NCBI RefSeq assembly: GCF_011250555.1
Contig: NZ_JAANMZ010000009.1
Span: 1 to 64,000 of the forward strand
Reading direction: 5' to 3'
DNA from: Bacillus sp. MM2020_4
GTDB lineage: Bacteria > Bacillota > Bacilli > Bacillales > Cytobacillaceae
DNA: 64,000 nt
The translations under genes and the position numbers were made by a program. Of the stretch, positions 44,179-53,466 are shown piece by piece. Under the pieces are notes generated by a model, which saw only the letters and a program-made list of their open reading frames with translations, ran no database searches and had not been told where the DNA came from. The first letter of the stretch is position 1; every line of letters starts with the position of its first letter.

Positions 44179-44823
44179 ATGACAAACTTATTTACGAGAA
44201 TTAAAAATACTATTACAGCTGATCTGCATGAGGCAATGGATCAAAAAGAAAAGAAAAATCCAATTGCACTGCTTAATCAATACCTTCGTCAATGTGAGCA
44301 GGAAACAGAGAAGGTAAGAAAGTTATTGGAACGTCAATATACATTGAAGGATGAATTTACGAGAGAATATCATCAAGCGGCGGAATTAGCTGAAAAAAGA
44401 AAATTCCAAGCAGAAATTGCTTCTAAAGCAGGGGAAACGGAGCTAAATCAATTCGCTTCAGCAGAACATCAGCAATATGCCGACAGGGCAAGCCGCTTAC
44501 GTGCATCACTTGAACAGGTAAAAGAGCAGCTTGGGGACTTAGAAAGAAAATATGAAGAAATGAAGCACAAGCTAAAAGATATGAACCTAAGAAGGATGGA
44601 ATTAATGGGCCGTGAAAATGTAACCCGTGCGAACCTTCGTATCAACCAAGTGCTTGATTCCAATACGTATTCAGATAAATCCTACTCAAAATTTAAGGAC
44701 ATTGAAAACTATTTGGATCGCTTAGAGCATCAAGTGAACAGCTCCTTCTACCGCAACACCATCGATTCACGAATTGCTCAACTAGAAAAAGACATGAAAT
44801 TGGAAGAAAGCAAGTCCATTTAA
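44179..44823 (+). CDS. liaH: PspA/IM30-family protein LiaH
   Basis: A 214-residue all-helical coiled-coil protein (TRIKNTITADLHEAMDQK, EREYHQAAELAEKR-like stretches, DRLEHQVNSSFYR). PspA-family proteins form ring assemblies that protect a leaky membrane. It follows liaI by 24 bases behind AAAGGAGAG. A hairpin after it may uncouple liaIH from the liaFSR genes. Confidence 0.9.
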   Translation: MTNLFTRIKNTITADLHEAMDQKEKKNPIALLNQYLRQCEQETEKVRKLLERQYTLKDEFTREYHQAAELAEKRKFQAEIASKAGETELNQFASAEHQQYADRASRLRASLEQVKEQLGDLERKYEEMKHKLKDMNLRRMELMGRENVTRANLRINQVLDSNTYSDKSYSKFKDIENYLDRLEHQVNSSFYRNTIDSRIAQLEKDMKLEESKSI

Positions 44824-44843
44824 TAAGTAAAAATGGTATTCTT

Positions 44844-44872
44844 AAGAGGCGTAGTCATTCTGCGTCTCTTAT
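44844..44872 (+). terminator. Weak hairpin between liaH and liaF
   Basis: AAGAGGCG pairs with CGTCTCTT (one G-T pair) with few T after it. Possible attenuator giving more liaIH than liaFSR transcript. Confidence 0.5.
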
Positions 44873-44907
44873 CTATATCAAATTCAATAAAAAGGGAGGG
44901 TGGGCTG

Positions 44908-45642
44908 ATGTTTAAAAATGAAAAAAACGATTATATTGGATGGCTGGTTATTGTCGGTATTGTCATTCTGCTCCTAGAGATTTTATTTTTTAACAGAGGG
45001 CTGATATTCTCTCTTTTTATTTCAGGCGGAATGATTTATCTCGGACGTAAAAAGACGGGAAGAAGATTAGGCAAACTCCTTTTTATCGGCGGGATTATTT
45101 TCTTTGTTCTTAGTATCGTCAATATGATGACGTTCAAATTTTTGTTATTAGCGATTTTATTGCACTTTTTCATCCAGTTTTTAAGTTCTAAAAAGCAGCC
45201 TAAAAAAATATCACCTGAAATCGTTACACCGGAACCCGCTCAGCAAGACGAAACCTTGATTAAATCGGAGCCGTTGTTTGGAAATATTTTCATTGGGCAA
45301 CAAAAAACGCCCGATACTGTTTATGACTGGAAGGATGTCAATATTCAGACTGGAATCGGTGATACCATCATTGATCTCAGCCTTACGATGCTGCCCAAGG
45401 GGGAAACGGTGATTTTCGTGCGAAATATCATCGGTAATATCCAGATTCTTGTCCCCTATGAAATTGATGTCAGTATCCATCATTCTGGTGTAATTGGCTC
45501 GACAACTGTTTTCGGCAAACATGAATCGAAGATGTTTAATCAAGTGTTTCAGTTGAAAACACCTAGTTATGATCAATCTGAACAAAAGGTGAAGATTTTT
45601 ACTTCACTTGTCGTGGGGAATTTAGAGGTGAGCCGGATATGA
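44908..45642 (+). CDS. liaF: LiaF-like negative regulator
   Basis: About 244 residues: four hydrophobic segments in the first ~100 residues (YIGWLVIVGIVILLLEILFF begins the first) and a C-terminal DUF2154 beta domain (KDVNIQTGIGDTIIDLSL, PKGETVIFVRNIIGNIQI). LiaF holds LiaS inactive when there is no cell-wall stress. ATG 44908 has GGGAGGGTGGG. It overlaps liaS by four bases. Confidence 0.88.
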   Translation: MFKNEKNDYIGWLVIVGIVILLLEILFFNRGLIFSLFISGGMIYLGRKKTGRRLGKLLFIGGIIFFVLSIVNMMTFKFLLLAILLHFFIQFLSSKKQPKKISPEIVTPEPAQQDETLIKSEPLFGNIFIGQQKTPDTVYDWKDVNIQTGIGDTIIDLSLTMLPKGETVIFVRNIIGNIQILVPYEIDVSIHHSGVIGSTTVFGKHESKMFNQVFQLKTPSYDQSEQKVKIFTSLVVGNLEVSRI

Positions 45643-46688
45643 GTACGACGGGGCGTCAAATTGTCTGGAGTGTCGGTTTCTCCTTCCTCATCGCCATCAT
45701 CATTGGAGCCGTTTTTATTTTTGTCTTCCCCTTACACACCTGGTCGGAATTATGGAATAAGCATTTCATGGATATTCCAATCGTTATTTTTGTTCCTGCT
45801 TTTAGCATCGCGATAGGAATCCTATTAGGTGGGGCGCAAGGCTTTTTTTGGCGAAAGCAGTTTCTCAGTATTGAACACTCTTTGCACCAATTAGAAGAAG
45901 GTCGTTCGTTGGAAATGAAAGAAAAGCCTCCCGTTACGGAAATGCAAGTGATTGCCGAGCGGATTGATAAAATTGGTAAACAAATGTCAGAACAGGCGAA
46001 GCTCTCACAACGATTAGCGACCGAAAAAGTAGAAGACCAGGAAGCAAGAATTCAGGAAATCATCGAACAGGAACGGAATCGTCTTGCACGTGAGCTCCAT
46101 GATTCTGTAAGCCAGCAATTATTTGCCGCATCCATGATGATGTCTGCGATTAATGAAACGAGGGGGCAGCCTGAAAATGATCGTGAAGCCAAGCAATTGA
46201 AGCTGGTAGAAGAGATGATTCATCAATCCCAGCTTGAAATGCGGGCATTGCTTTTACACTTACGTCCGGTCGCCTTAAAGAATAAAACGCTGCAAGAAGG
46301 AATTGAAGAGCTTTTAATCGAATTATCTCAAAAGGTAACAATGGATATTAAATGGAAGGTGGAAGCTTTTCCGTTAGATAAAGGGGTAGAAGATCATCTT
46401 TTCCGTATTTTGCAAGAGTCCGTCTCAAATACCTTAAGGCATTCCAAGGCAGGTATGCTAGAGGTCCTACTGGTTAAACGGGATGACCTTGTCATCCTAA
46501 GGATTGTTGATGACGGAATTGGCTTTGAGGTAAACGAAATGAAAGCGGGTTCCTATGGGATGCAAAATATGCATGAGCGCGCTGTTGAAGTAGGCGGTAC
46601 ATTGAAAGTAATTAGTGTTAAAAATAAAGGAACGAGGCTCGAAGTGAAAGTTCCGGTGATGATTAATGGAGATGGTGACAATGATTAG
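45639..46688 (+). CDS. liaS: LiaS-like sensor histidine kinase
   Basis: A protein of 349 residues: two membrane helices with a short outer loop (intramembrane-sensing type), a HAMP-like linker, phosphoacceptor His in [17 protein letters not shown], and an ATPase domain ([24 protein letters not shown]). It detects cell-wall antibiotic stress via LiaF. It overlaps liaR by eight bases. Confidence 0.93.
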   Translation: MSTTGRQIVWSVGFSFLIAIIIGAVFIFVFPLHTWSELWNKHFMDIPIVIFVPAFSIAIGILLGGAQGFFWRKQFLSIEHSLHQLEEGRSLEMKEKPPVTEMQVIAERIDKIGKQMSEQAKLSQRLATEKVEDQEARIQEIIEQERNRLARELHDSVSQQLFAASMMMSAINETRGQPENDREAKQLKLVEEMIHQSQLEMRALLLHLRPVALKNKTLQEGIEELLIELSQKVTMDIKWKVEAFPLDKGVEDHLFRILQESVSNTLRHSKAGMLEVLLVKRDDLVILRIVDDGIGFEVNEMKAGSYGMQNMHERAVEVGGTLKVISVKNKGTRLEVKVPVMINGDGDND

Positions 46689-47313
46689 AGTGGTATTTGT
46701 TGATGACCATGAGATGGTGAGGATTGGTGTGTCCTCCTATTTATCAGCACAGCCAGACATTGAAGTTGTCGGTGAAGCGGCTGATGGAAAAAGAGGTGTA
46801 GAACTTGCACTCGAACTTCGCCCTGATATTATTCTCATGGATTTAGTGATGAAGGAAATGGATGGAATTGAGGCAACAAGGCAGATCATTGAACAATGGC
46901 CTGAGGCAAAGGTTATTATCGTAACAAGCTTTTTAGACGATGAAAAGGTCTATCCTGCGCTTGAAGCCGGAGCAACCAGCTATATGCTGAAGACTTCCAA
47001 AGCAGGTGAAATCGCCAACGCTGTCCGCGCTACATACCATGGGCAATCCGTCCTTGAACCGGAAGTGACTGGAAAAATGATGGTGAAAATGCGCCAAAAG
47101 AATACCCATCTGCCACATGAAGACCTAACAAGTCGGGAATTGGAAATTTTGCTATTGATGGCAGAGGGGAAAACCAACCAGGATATTGCGGATCAATTAT
47201 TTATCGCCCTAAAAACGGTTAAAACCCATGTCAGCAATATTTTAAGCAAGCTAAGTGTACAAGACCGAACGCAAGCTGTCATCTATGCGTTTAAACATTC
47301 ATTAATAAAATAA
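46681..47313 (+). CDS. liaR: LiaR-like response regulator
   Basis: A protein of 210 residues: receiver ([10 protein letters not shown], phospho-Asp in [12 protein letters not shown]) and a NarL/LuxR helix-turn-helix ([20 protein letters not shown], then [14 protein letters not shown]). It activates the lia promoter. ATG 46681 has GGAGATGG upstream; starts at 46666 and 46672 are also in frame. The liaG gene found in B. subtilis is missing here. Confidence 0.93.
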   Translation: MIRVVFVDDHEMVRIGVSSYLSAQPDIEVVGEAADGKRGVELALELRPDIILMDLVMKEMDGIEATRQIIEQWPEAKVIIVTSFLDDEKVYPALEAGATSYMLKTSKAGEIANAVRATYHGQSVLEPEVTGKMMVKMRQKNTHLPHEDLTSRELEILLLMAEGKTNQDIADQLFIALKTVKTHVSNILSKLSVQDRTQAVIYAFKHSLIK

Positions 47314-47321
47314 AACCCTTC

Positions 47322-47357
47322 AACCTTCCATGCGAAAATTTGGAAGGTTTTATTTTT
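47322..47357 (+). terminator. Terminator of the lia operon
   Basis: AACCTTCCA pairs with TGGAAGGTT around GCGAAAATT-containing loop, then TTATTTTTT. Confidence 0.84.
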
Positions 47358-47399
47358 TGAAAAAGCAATTGAAAATTCTTCTCAATTACTGTTATTATA

Positions 47400-47418
47400 G
47401 ATAATGAAAATCATTATC
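47400..47418 (+). promoter_or_regulatory. Fur box upstream of efeO
   Basis: GATAATGAAAATCATTATC differs at one position from the consensus GATAATGATAATCATTATC, 35 bases before the efeO start. Confidence 0.92.
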
Positions 47419-47453
47419 ATTACAAATATGATTTATGGGGGAATTACATACAT

Positions 47454-48302
47454 ATGAAACTAGTGAAAGTATCAGGAATTTTATTATTATCTAGCAGTCT
47501 TTTATTTGGATGTTCAAATACGGATAAAACGGCAACAACAGAAAAGGTAAAAGAAACAAAGAATACAGCATCCGAAGTACTAAAAGGGGTAACAGATGAA
47601 TACCGTCAATATGCAATAGGGGAAATTGAAGAGTTTGTAAAAGCAACAGAGGCTTTTACGACTGCAGTAAAAAACGGTGAAATTGATAAAGCGAAGGCGC
47701 TTTATGGACCGGCACGAATGCATTATGAGCGTGCAGAACCGATAGCAGAAGTGTTCGGCGACCTTGATCCGAAAATTGATGCCCGGGAAGGTGATGTTCC
47801 TGAAGCAGAATGGGGCGGTTACCACCGGATTGAAAAGGGTTTATGGATGGAAAACACAACCAAGGGATATGAGCAATATGCTGACCAGCTGATGAAAGAT
47901 GTGAATCTATTACGAGCGAAGGTAGATACGGTTGAGGTTACACCCGATTTGCTAATCACGGGGGCAGTGGATCTCTTAAATGAGGTATCCACTTCAAAAG
48001 TTACAGGTGAAGAAGATCGTTATTCACATACGGATTTATATGATTTTGCTGCGAATGTAGAAGGGGCAGAAAAGATTTACCAACTATTAACTCCGGAATT
48101 AAAGAAAAAGAATGAAGACCTTTCAAAGGAAATTCAAACACGTTTTGATGAGATTTATCGTTTATTAAACCAGCAAAAAAATGGTGATGCCTACAAGCTT
48201 TATACCGAATTATCAAAGGAACAAGTGAAGGAGTTTAGCCAGGCGATTGATGCGCTTGCAGAACCGTTGTCACAAATAGGAATTGTTACGGAGGCGTCTT
48301 AA
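47454..48302 (+). CDS. efeO: EfeO/EfeM-type iron-binding lipoprotein
   Basis: A protein of 282 residues: lipobox LLFGCSN, a linker, and an imelysin/M75 domain (VKATEAFTTAVKNGEIDKAK, then YGPARMHYERAEPIAEVFGD, AEWGGYHRIEKGLW). The HxxE-containing motif is the metal site. It hands iron to the EfeU permease. It lies under a near-perfect Fur box, and the next gene begins at its stop. Similar to ywbM of B. subtilis. Confidence 0.93.
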   Translation: MKLVKVSGILLLSSSLLFGCSNTDKTATTEKVKETKNTASEVLKGVTDEYRQYAIGEIEEFVKATEAFTTAVKNGEIDKAKALYGPARMHYERAEPIAEVFGDLDPKIDAREGDVPEAEWGGYHRIEKGLWMENTTKGYEQYADQLMKDVNLLRAKVDTVEVTPDLLITGAVDLLNEVSTSKVTGEEDRYSHTDLYDFAANVEGAEKIYQLLTPELKKKNEDLSKEIQTRFDEIYRLLNQQKNGDAYKLYTELSKEQVKEFSQAIDALAEPLSQIGIVTEAS

Positions 48303-49595
48303 TTGACAGAGAATACGAACACACAAAATGACTCTGTTCTTAAAGGAACAAAGATATCAAGAAGGGATATCCTTAAAACAGCCGGTGTGGGTGGTGTAGG
48401 TGTAATCCTCGGTGCATCAGGACTTGGTGGTTTGCTTTCGCTTAAAGAGGGGAATGCGGCGACACTAAATTCAAAGGAAATCATCCCGTTTTATGGCGAG
48501 CATCAAGGTGGAATCACAACAAAAACTCAGAATCATGTATATTTTGTTTCCTTAGATGTGACAACTTCCAAAAAAGCGGAACTAGTGAAACTATTTAAGG
48601 ATTGGACAAAGGCGGCTGCATTGTTAACAGAAGGAAAGGCCGTTGGAGAGCTTTCAAGCAATGAATTTCTCCCGCCAAAGGATACAGGTGAAGCAGCGGG
48701 TTTATCACCATCTAATTTAACGATTACCTTTGGTGTTGGCCCCAGTCTTTTTGTGAGAGACAACCAAGATCGTTTTGGACTAAAACAAAAGCAGCCAAAG
48801 GAATTAGTCGATCTTCCTAAATTTCCACTTGATGCATTAGAAGAGGCATGGACTGGCGGTGATTTATGTATTCAAGCATGTGCCGATGATTTGCAGGTAG
48901 CTTTCCATGCCGTGAGGAATCTAATTCGGATTGCTCGGGGCAAGGCGGCATTGCGTTGGGCGCAAACAGGCTTCCAACGAACAAAACAAGCTGATCCAAA
49001 AGAGGAAACACCGAGGAATTTGTTTGGCTTCAAAGATGGTTCAGCAAACCCGGATGTAAAAAGTGAAAAGCAAATGAATGAACATGTTTGGGTACAGCCT
49101 GGGGACGGTCCTAATTGGTTAGTGAACGGCAGTTACCTTGTTGTTCGCCGGATTCAAATGTTTATTGAAGTATGGGATCGGTCAACATTGAAAGAACAAG
49201 AGAAAACCTTTGGCCGCTACCGTGATAGCGGAGCGCCGCTTGGACAAAAAGATGAGTTTGAGCAATTGGACTTTGAGAAGAAAACAGAACAAGGTGAATA
49301 CATCATACCTGTTGATTCACATACGAGACAATCACATGGAGATGGTTCTCAGAAAATTCTCCGTCGGGCATACTCCTACTCTGATGGGATGGACGTGAAA
49401 ACAGGCAGCTTTGATGCAGGGCTTTTATTCCTTTGCTTCCAGCGGACACCGAGTAAACAATTTATCCCTATCCAAAATAGGTTAGCTAAAGTGGATAAAC
49501 TAAATGAATATACATCGCACAGAGGTAGTGCTATTTTTGCATGCCTACCGGGAGCAAGACAAGGTGGATTTATAGGTGAGACCCTTTTTCATTAA
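48303..49595 (+). CDS. efeB: EfeB-type Dyp peroxidase, Tat-exported
   Basis: A protein of 430 residues: Tat signal (KISRRDILKTAGVGGVGV), then a DyP-type haem peroxidase (FGVGPSLF, ARGKAALRWAQTG, NLFGFKDGSANPD with GFKDG). The latter is the DyP GXXDG motif with its catalytic Asp. It oxidises ferrous iron for uptake or frees iron from haem. It starts at TTG 48303 behind GGAGG. Confidence 0.94.
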   Translation: MTENTNTQNDSVLKGTKISRRDILKTAGVGGVGVILGASGLGGLLSLKEGNAATLNSKEIIPFYGEHQGGITTKTQNHVYFVSLDVTTSKKAELVKLFKDWTKAAALLTEGKAVGELSSNEFLPPKDTGEAAGLSPSNLTITFGVGPSLFVRDNQDRFGLKQKQPKELVDLPKFPLDALEEAWTGGDLCIQACADDLQVAFHAVRNLIRIARGKAALRWAQTGFQRTKQADPKEETPRNLFGFKDGSANPDVKSEKQMNEHVWVQPGDGPNWLVNGSYLVVRRIQMFIEVWDRSTLKEQEKTFGRYRDSGAPLGQKDEFEQLDFEKKTEQGEYIIPVDSHTRQSHGDGSQKILRRAYSYSDGMDVKTGSFDAGLLFLCFQRTPSKQFIPIQNRLAKVDKLNEYTSHRGSAIFACLPGARQGGFIGETLFH

Positions 49596-49626
49596 TTGTT
49601 TCCCTTTTTACAGAGGAGAGAGATAG

Positions 49627-51393
49627 ATGCCACGATTAACGAAGATATGTAAGCAAATTTTATTACTAACTTCATTTTTGGTATTATTCCAAAACATACA
49701 TCCAGCGGCAGCTGCTGAAAATCATGATGAACTATTTGTCCTGATTGGTGACAGTTTAATGAAGGCAAAAGCTGGGGATCAAACTGTTGTTGCGGAAAAT
49801 ATGAAGCAATTTGCTGATGAATGGCTGGCGATAAAGAAAGCTGACAGCAAACAGGCAAAAATGGTTGACCAACAACTTAAAGAGGTTCAAAGAGTACTAG
49901 GCGAGGGTAATGTGGAAAATGAGATACTTTCAAAAAGCCTTTCGTCCCTTTCAAGTGCAGTTGTGCAATATGAGAAGGAACAAAATCCAACAGATAAGGC
50001 AAAAGGAAAGGAACAGGTAAAACAGTTACTTCCACTAATCAACAATTTAAAAGCATCGATTGAAAAAGGAGATACTGCTAGTTTAAAAGGTCAATACCAA
50101 ACATTATTAAATGAGTGGACTGCCTCTGAAAAAATTGTCCATGATGAGAGCATTGCCGCATATGGGAATATTGAAAAATACACGGCTCTCATTCGAATCG
50201 CAATTACTCAGGAGCCAGCTGATCTAGAGAAGGCCAAGCAGAATGCGGAACAATTAACAACAGAGGTAGACAATTTTTTAGCGGGAAAAACGTCGAAACA
50301 GCTTGAAGGAAACTATTCACTAACCAACGTATCGAACCTTTTAACCCAAGCCGAAAAGCAAATCTCGGAAAAGGATTATCAAGGCGCCAGCAGCCAATTA
50401 ACCGAGCTCCTTACTATTTGGCCAATGGTGGAAGGTGATGTTTCTACCAGAGATAGCAAGTTATATAGTGATATTGAAACGAAAATCCCAACTGCTATTA
50501 GTATTCTAAACTCTGAAAAGGTAAATGCAGAAAAGGCAACTGATATCGTGAAGGAACTAAACACACGTCTTGCGCCGTTATTAAGTAAAACCAATTATTC
50601 CTTATGGGATGCCGCCCTTATATTATTACGTGAAGGATTAGAGGGACTATTAATTATCGTAACGTTAATTGCTTTTTTGAAAAAAATGGGGCAATCATCG
50701 CAGCAAAAGTGGATTTGGGCAGGGGTGATTGCCGGTTTATTAGCTAGTGCAGTCCTGGCTGTCATTATCAACATCGTTTTTTCAAAGATCGTAGCCGCTT
50801 CAAGCAGGGAATATATTGAAGGATTAACGGGTGTTGTCGCAGTTGTTATGATGCTGACAATAGGGGCGTGGCTTCATAATAAATCGAGTATTGGCAACTG
50901 GAATAAGTACATTAATCAGCAAATGCAGCAGGCGATTGCCAAAGGGAGCCTTCTATCATTTGGCTTCATAAGTTTTCTGTCTGTATTTCGTGAAGGTGCC
51001 GAGACGATTATTTTTTATACAGGAATTACCCCCTATATTAGTTTAGCGCAGCTGACGGCAGGAATCCTTTTGGCCATTGGTATATTAGCAATCGTGGGCT
51101 TCCTCATTATTAAATACAGTGTAAAAATTCCGATTCGCCTATTTTTTAAAGTGGGTACCCTGTTAATTTACTTCTTGGCTTTTAAAATCCTTGGAATCAG
51201 CATTCATGCCTTACAGATTTCGAATGTACTTCCAACCTCGACGGTTGAAAACCTGCCGTTTATTGACTGGCTCGGACTGTATCCGACATGGGAAACAACG
51301 ATTAGCCAATTAGGGTTACTTGCCGTGATTGTTTTCATGACCTACCTGGTTAAAAGAAATTCTGATAAACCACTCATTACCACAAATGTTTAA
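49627..51393 (+). CDS. efeU: EfeU-type iron permease with long N-terminal domain
   Basis: A protein of 588 residues: signal peptide, an ~300-residue extracellular helical region (DSLMKAKAGDQTVVAENMKQ and similar repeats), then seven helices of the FTR1 permease with two REGxE motifs (LLREGLEGLLI, VFREGAETIIF) that conduct iron. It corresponds to ywbL. The operon order efeO-efeB-efeU is shared with Bacillus ywbLMN. A terminator follows. Confidence 0.93.
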   Translation: MPRLTKICKQILLLTSFLVLFQNIHPAAAAENHDELFVLIGDSLMKAKAGDQTVVAENMKQFADEWLAIKKADSKQAKMVDQQLKEVQRVLGEGNVENEILSKSLSSLSSAVVQYEKEQNPTDKAKGKEQVKQLLPLINNLKASIEKGDTASLKGQYQTLLNEWTASEKIVHDESIAAYGNIEKYTALIRIAITQEPADLEKAKQNAEQLTTEVDNFLAGKTSKQLEGNYSLTNVSNLLTQAEKQISEKDYQGASSQLTELLTIWPMVEGDVSTRDSKLYSDIETKIPTAISILNSEKVNAEKATDIVKELNTRLAPLLSKTNYSLWDAALILLREGLEGLLIIVTLIAFLKKMGQSSQQKWIWAGVIAGLLASAVLAVIINIVFSKIVAASSREYIEGLTGVVAVVMMLTIGAWLHNKSSIGNWNKYINQQMQQAIAKGSLLSFGFISFLSVFREGAETIIFYTGITPYISLAQLTAGILLAIGILAIVGFLIIKYSVKIPIRLFFKVGTLLIYFLAFKILGISIHALQISNVLPTSTVENLPFIDWLGLYPTWETTISQLGLLAVIVFMTYLVKRNSDKPLITTNV

Positions 51394-51424
51394 AAAGGGC
51401 TATTCCATTAGCCCTTTTTTTCGT
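51393..51424 (+). terminator. Terminator of the efe operon
   Basis: AAAAGGGCTA pairs with TAGCCCTTTT around TTCCAT, then T-rich sequence. Confidence 0.88.
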
Positions 51425-51501
51425 GGGAAAAAATCTCCTACTATTCAAGGAACTTGTCTCATAAGTTATTGTTAGAGATGAAAAAAAGGAGATTAGAAAA
51501 A

Positions 51502-52833
51502 TTGGCTATTTACTATAAGGGAATTTTCTTTTTAGCTGCTGCTGCTTTTTTAGGGGAAGGAATTGAAGTCTTGGTGAACATGATTCTTGCAAGGGAGTTG
51601 GGATCACATGGATTAGGGCTATATATGTCCATTTTGCCAACCATCTTTTTAATTGTGTTACTGTCCAGCTTTGAGCTGCCTGTATCTATTTCCAAATTCA
51701 TTGCGGAAAAAGAGGAACGCTACCACCGAAATATCCTCTATCACGCATTAACGATTACGATTATTTTCACCAGTATCCTGTTTTTGGTTGCTGCAGCGGT
51801 TATCCCGTTTATTCCGGTATTTAATACGTATCATCCCTATATTAGATGGCTTGTGATGATTCTCATTCCAGTGATTGCCTTCACCTCCGTGGCTAGAGGC
51901 TATTTTATGGGGCTGCAGCAGATGGGGAAAATTGCCGTTTCCAATTTTTTACGAAAAGCCATTCAATTAGGCGCCCTGTTTGTCCTGTTCCGTTTTTTCT
52001 CGTTTAACGCGGAATCATCGCTGTTAATTGCGATCGGAACATTGATTGGCAGTGAAATTGTCGTGTTTCTTTATTTAGTTTACATGTTTATCATCCAATT
52101 TCAGCAGCTGAAGCGTCAGCCATTCTCCAATATCAATAAGAAGATTGTTCGGAAGAACTTAATGGCGGTATCTATTCCGACGACCGGCTTACGATTATTT
52201 TCAGCTTTCACCGGTGCAATTCAGCCGTTTATCATAAAGGCGGCATTAGTTCATTCCGGTTTGACCGACACTCTTGCGACTGAGCAATTTGGAATGCTAA
52301 TGGGTGTGGCGGTATCGATTGGGTTTTTCCCAGCCTTTATTGCCCACTCACTAATGATCGTCCTCATTCCGGGTGTATCGAAAACTCATTCGCAAAAGGA
52401 TTATTCCACACTCAGAAAGATGCTACAGCAGGTGATGAAACTGACCTTGCTATACGGTGTTGCGGCGGTGACCATTTTCTATCTATTTGCCCCGCAATTA
52501 ACGTCTCTTTTTTTCAAATCAGAGCTATCAGCCATTTTTCTGCAGCTGCTATGGCCGTTTTTCTTATTTCATTTTTTCATCATGCCATTGCAGGCCTTTT
52601 TAATTGGCCTCGATCTGATTAAGGAATGCTTTATCCATATCATCTGGTCGACGATTATTAGTTTTGCACTCATTCTTTGGCTGGGATCCTCCCAAGGATG
52701 GCAAATGAATGGGGTTATTATTGGAATGAATACCGGGTCAGTTTTATTGGCGATGATGCATTACTTAACGGTCTGTAAGAAGATTGGGGTTTCTGTTTTT
52801 CTAAAAGGTGCAATCCCAAAGGCAAGTGAGTGA
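51502..52833 (+). CDS. SpoVB/MurJ-like polysaccharide flippase (MOP/MATE superfamily)
   Basis: About 443 residues with 12-14 membrane helices. The N-terminal YYKGIFFLAAAAFLGEGIEV ... ARELGSHGLGLYMSILPTIF is that of the SpoVB group, which moves lipid-linked cell-wall or capsule precursors. TTG 51502 is ten bases after AAGGAG and gives the family-like short N-terminus; ATG 51478 and ATG 51454 are alternatives without good sites. Substrate unknown. Confidence 0.82.
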   Translation: MAIYYKGIFFLAAAAFLGEGIEVLVNMILARELGSHGLGLYMSILPTIFLIVLLSSFELPVSISKFIAEKEERYHRNILYHALTITIIFTSILFLVAAAVIPFIPVFNTYHPYIRWLVMILIPVIAFTSVARGYFMGLQQMGKIAVSNFLRKAIQLGALFVLFRFFSFNAESSLLIAIGTLIGSEIVVFLYLVYMFIIQFQQLKRQPFSNINKKIVRKNLMAVSIPTTGLRLFSAFTGAIQPFIIKAALVHSGLTDTLATEQFGMLMGVAVSIGFFPAFIAHSLMIVLIPGVSKTHSQKDYSTLRKMLQQVMKLTLLYGVAAVTIFYLFAPQLTSLFFKSELSAIFLQLLWPFFLFHFFIMPLQAFLIGLDLIKECFIHIIWSTIISFALILWLGSSQGWQMNGVIIGMNTGSVLLAMMHYLTVCKKIGVSVFLKGAIPKASE

Positions 52834-52924
52834 TAAAAATTTTCCGAATGAGTGTAGGGGTTGAAGCGGTCCTTTCCGTCTAATGAAATGAAGATGTTTG
52901 TAGAAAAGGAAAGGACTTAGAAAA

Positions 52925-53428
52925 ATGAAATCATTTGACGATTTAGTTCATGCATATGGAATCGCTATATATAAATATATATTTTCGTTAGTCGGTCATA
53001 AGGAGTTAGCAGAGGATCTATATCAAGAGGTATTACTCTCCGCCTATTTAGCATATCCTTCCATTAAGGAAGAGTCTAAATACAAAAGCTGGCTGTTTAC
53101 GATTGCGGTTAATAAATGCCGTGATTACTGGCGGAAAGAAAAAAAGTCGAAACAATTTTGGAAGGAAGAGGTCTATTCTTATTCAGCCGCGTGCGAACCA
53201 ATATCCATTCCTGAAGAGGATGTCTTACATAAATTATCTGCGGAACAACTGGCTGAAAAGGTGATGACATTACCAGAAATATATCGTTATCCTATTTATC
53301 TCTATTACTATCAGGATCTAACCCTTCTAGAAATTGCTACGAAAAGTAATCTGCCCATGTCAACCGTCAAAACCAGAATGAGACGGGCAAAGGAACGATT
53401 ACGGCCAAAAATGCTCTCACTTGCTTAA
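52925..53428 (+). CDS. ECF-type RNA polymerase sigma factor
   Basis: A protein of 167 residues: region 2 (FSLVGHKELAEDLYQEVLLS, WLFTIAVNKCRDYWRK) and region 4 (LPEIYRYPIYLYYYQDLTLL, MSTVKTRMRRAKERLR). No anti-sigma gene is adjacent, so its control is unclear. A CGTCTAAT sequence just upstream could be the -10 of a self-activated ECF promoter. It lies 38 bases before the hydroxylase gene. Confidence 0.88.
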   Translation: MKSFDDLVHAYGIAIYKYIFSLVGHKELAEDLYQEVLLSAYLAYPSIKEESKYKSWLFTIAVNKCRDYWRKEKKSKQFWKEEVYSYSAACEPISIPEEDVLHKLSAEQLAEKVMTLPEIYRYPIYLYYYQDLTLLEIATKSNLPMSTVKTRMRRAKERLRPKMLSLA

Positions 53429-53466
53429 GACTACATTTCAATTTTTTAAAAAAGGGGAATGGTCAA

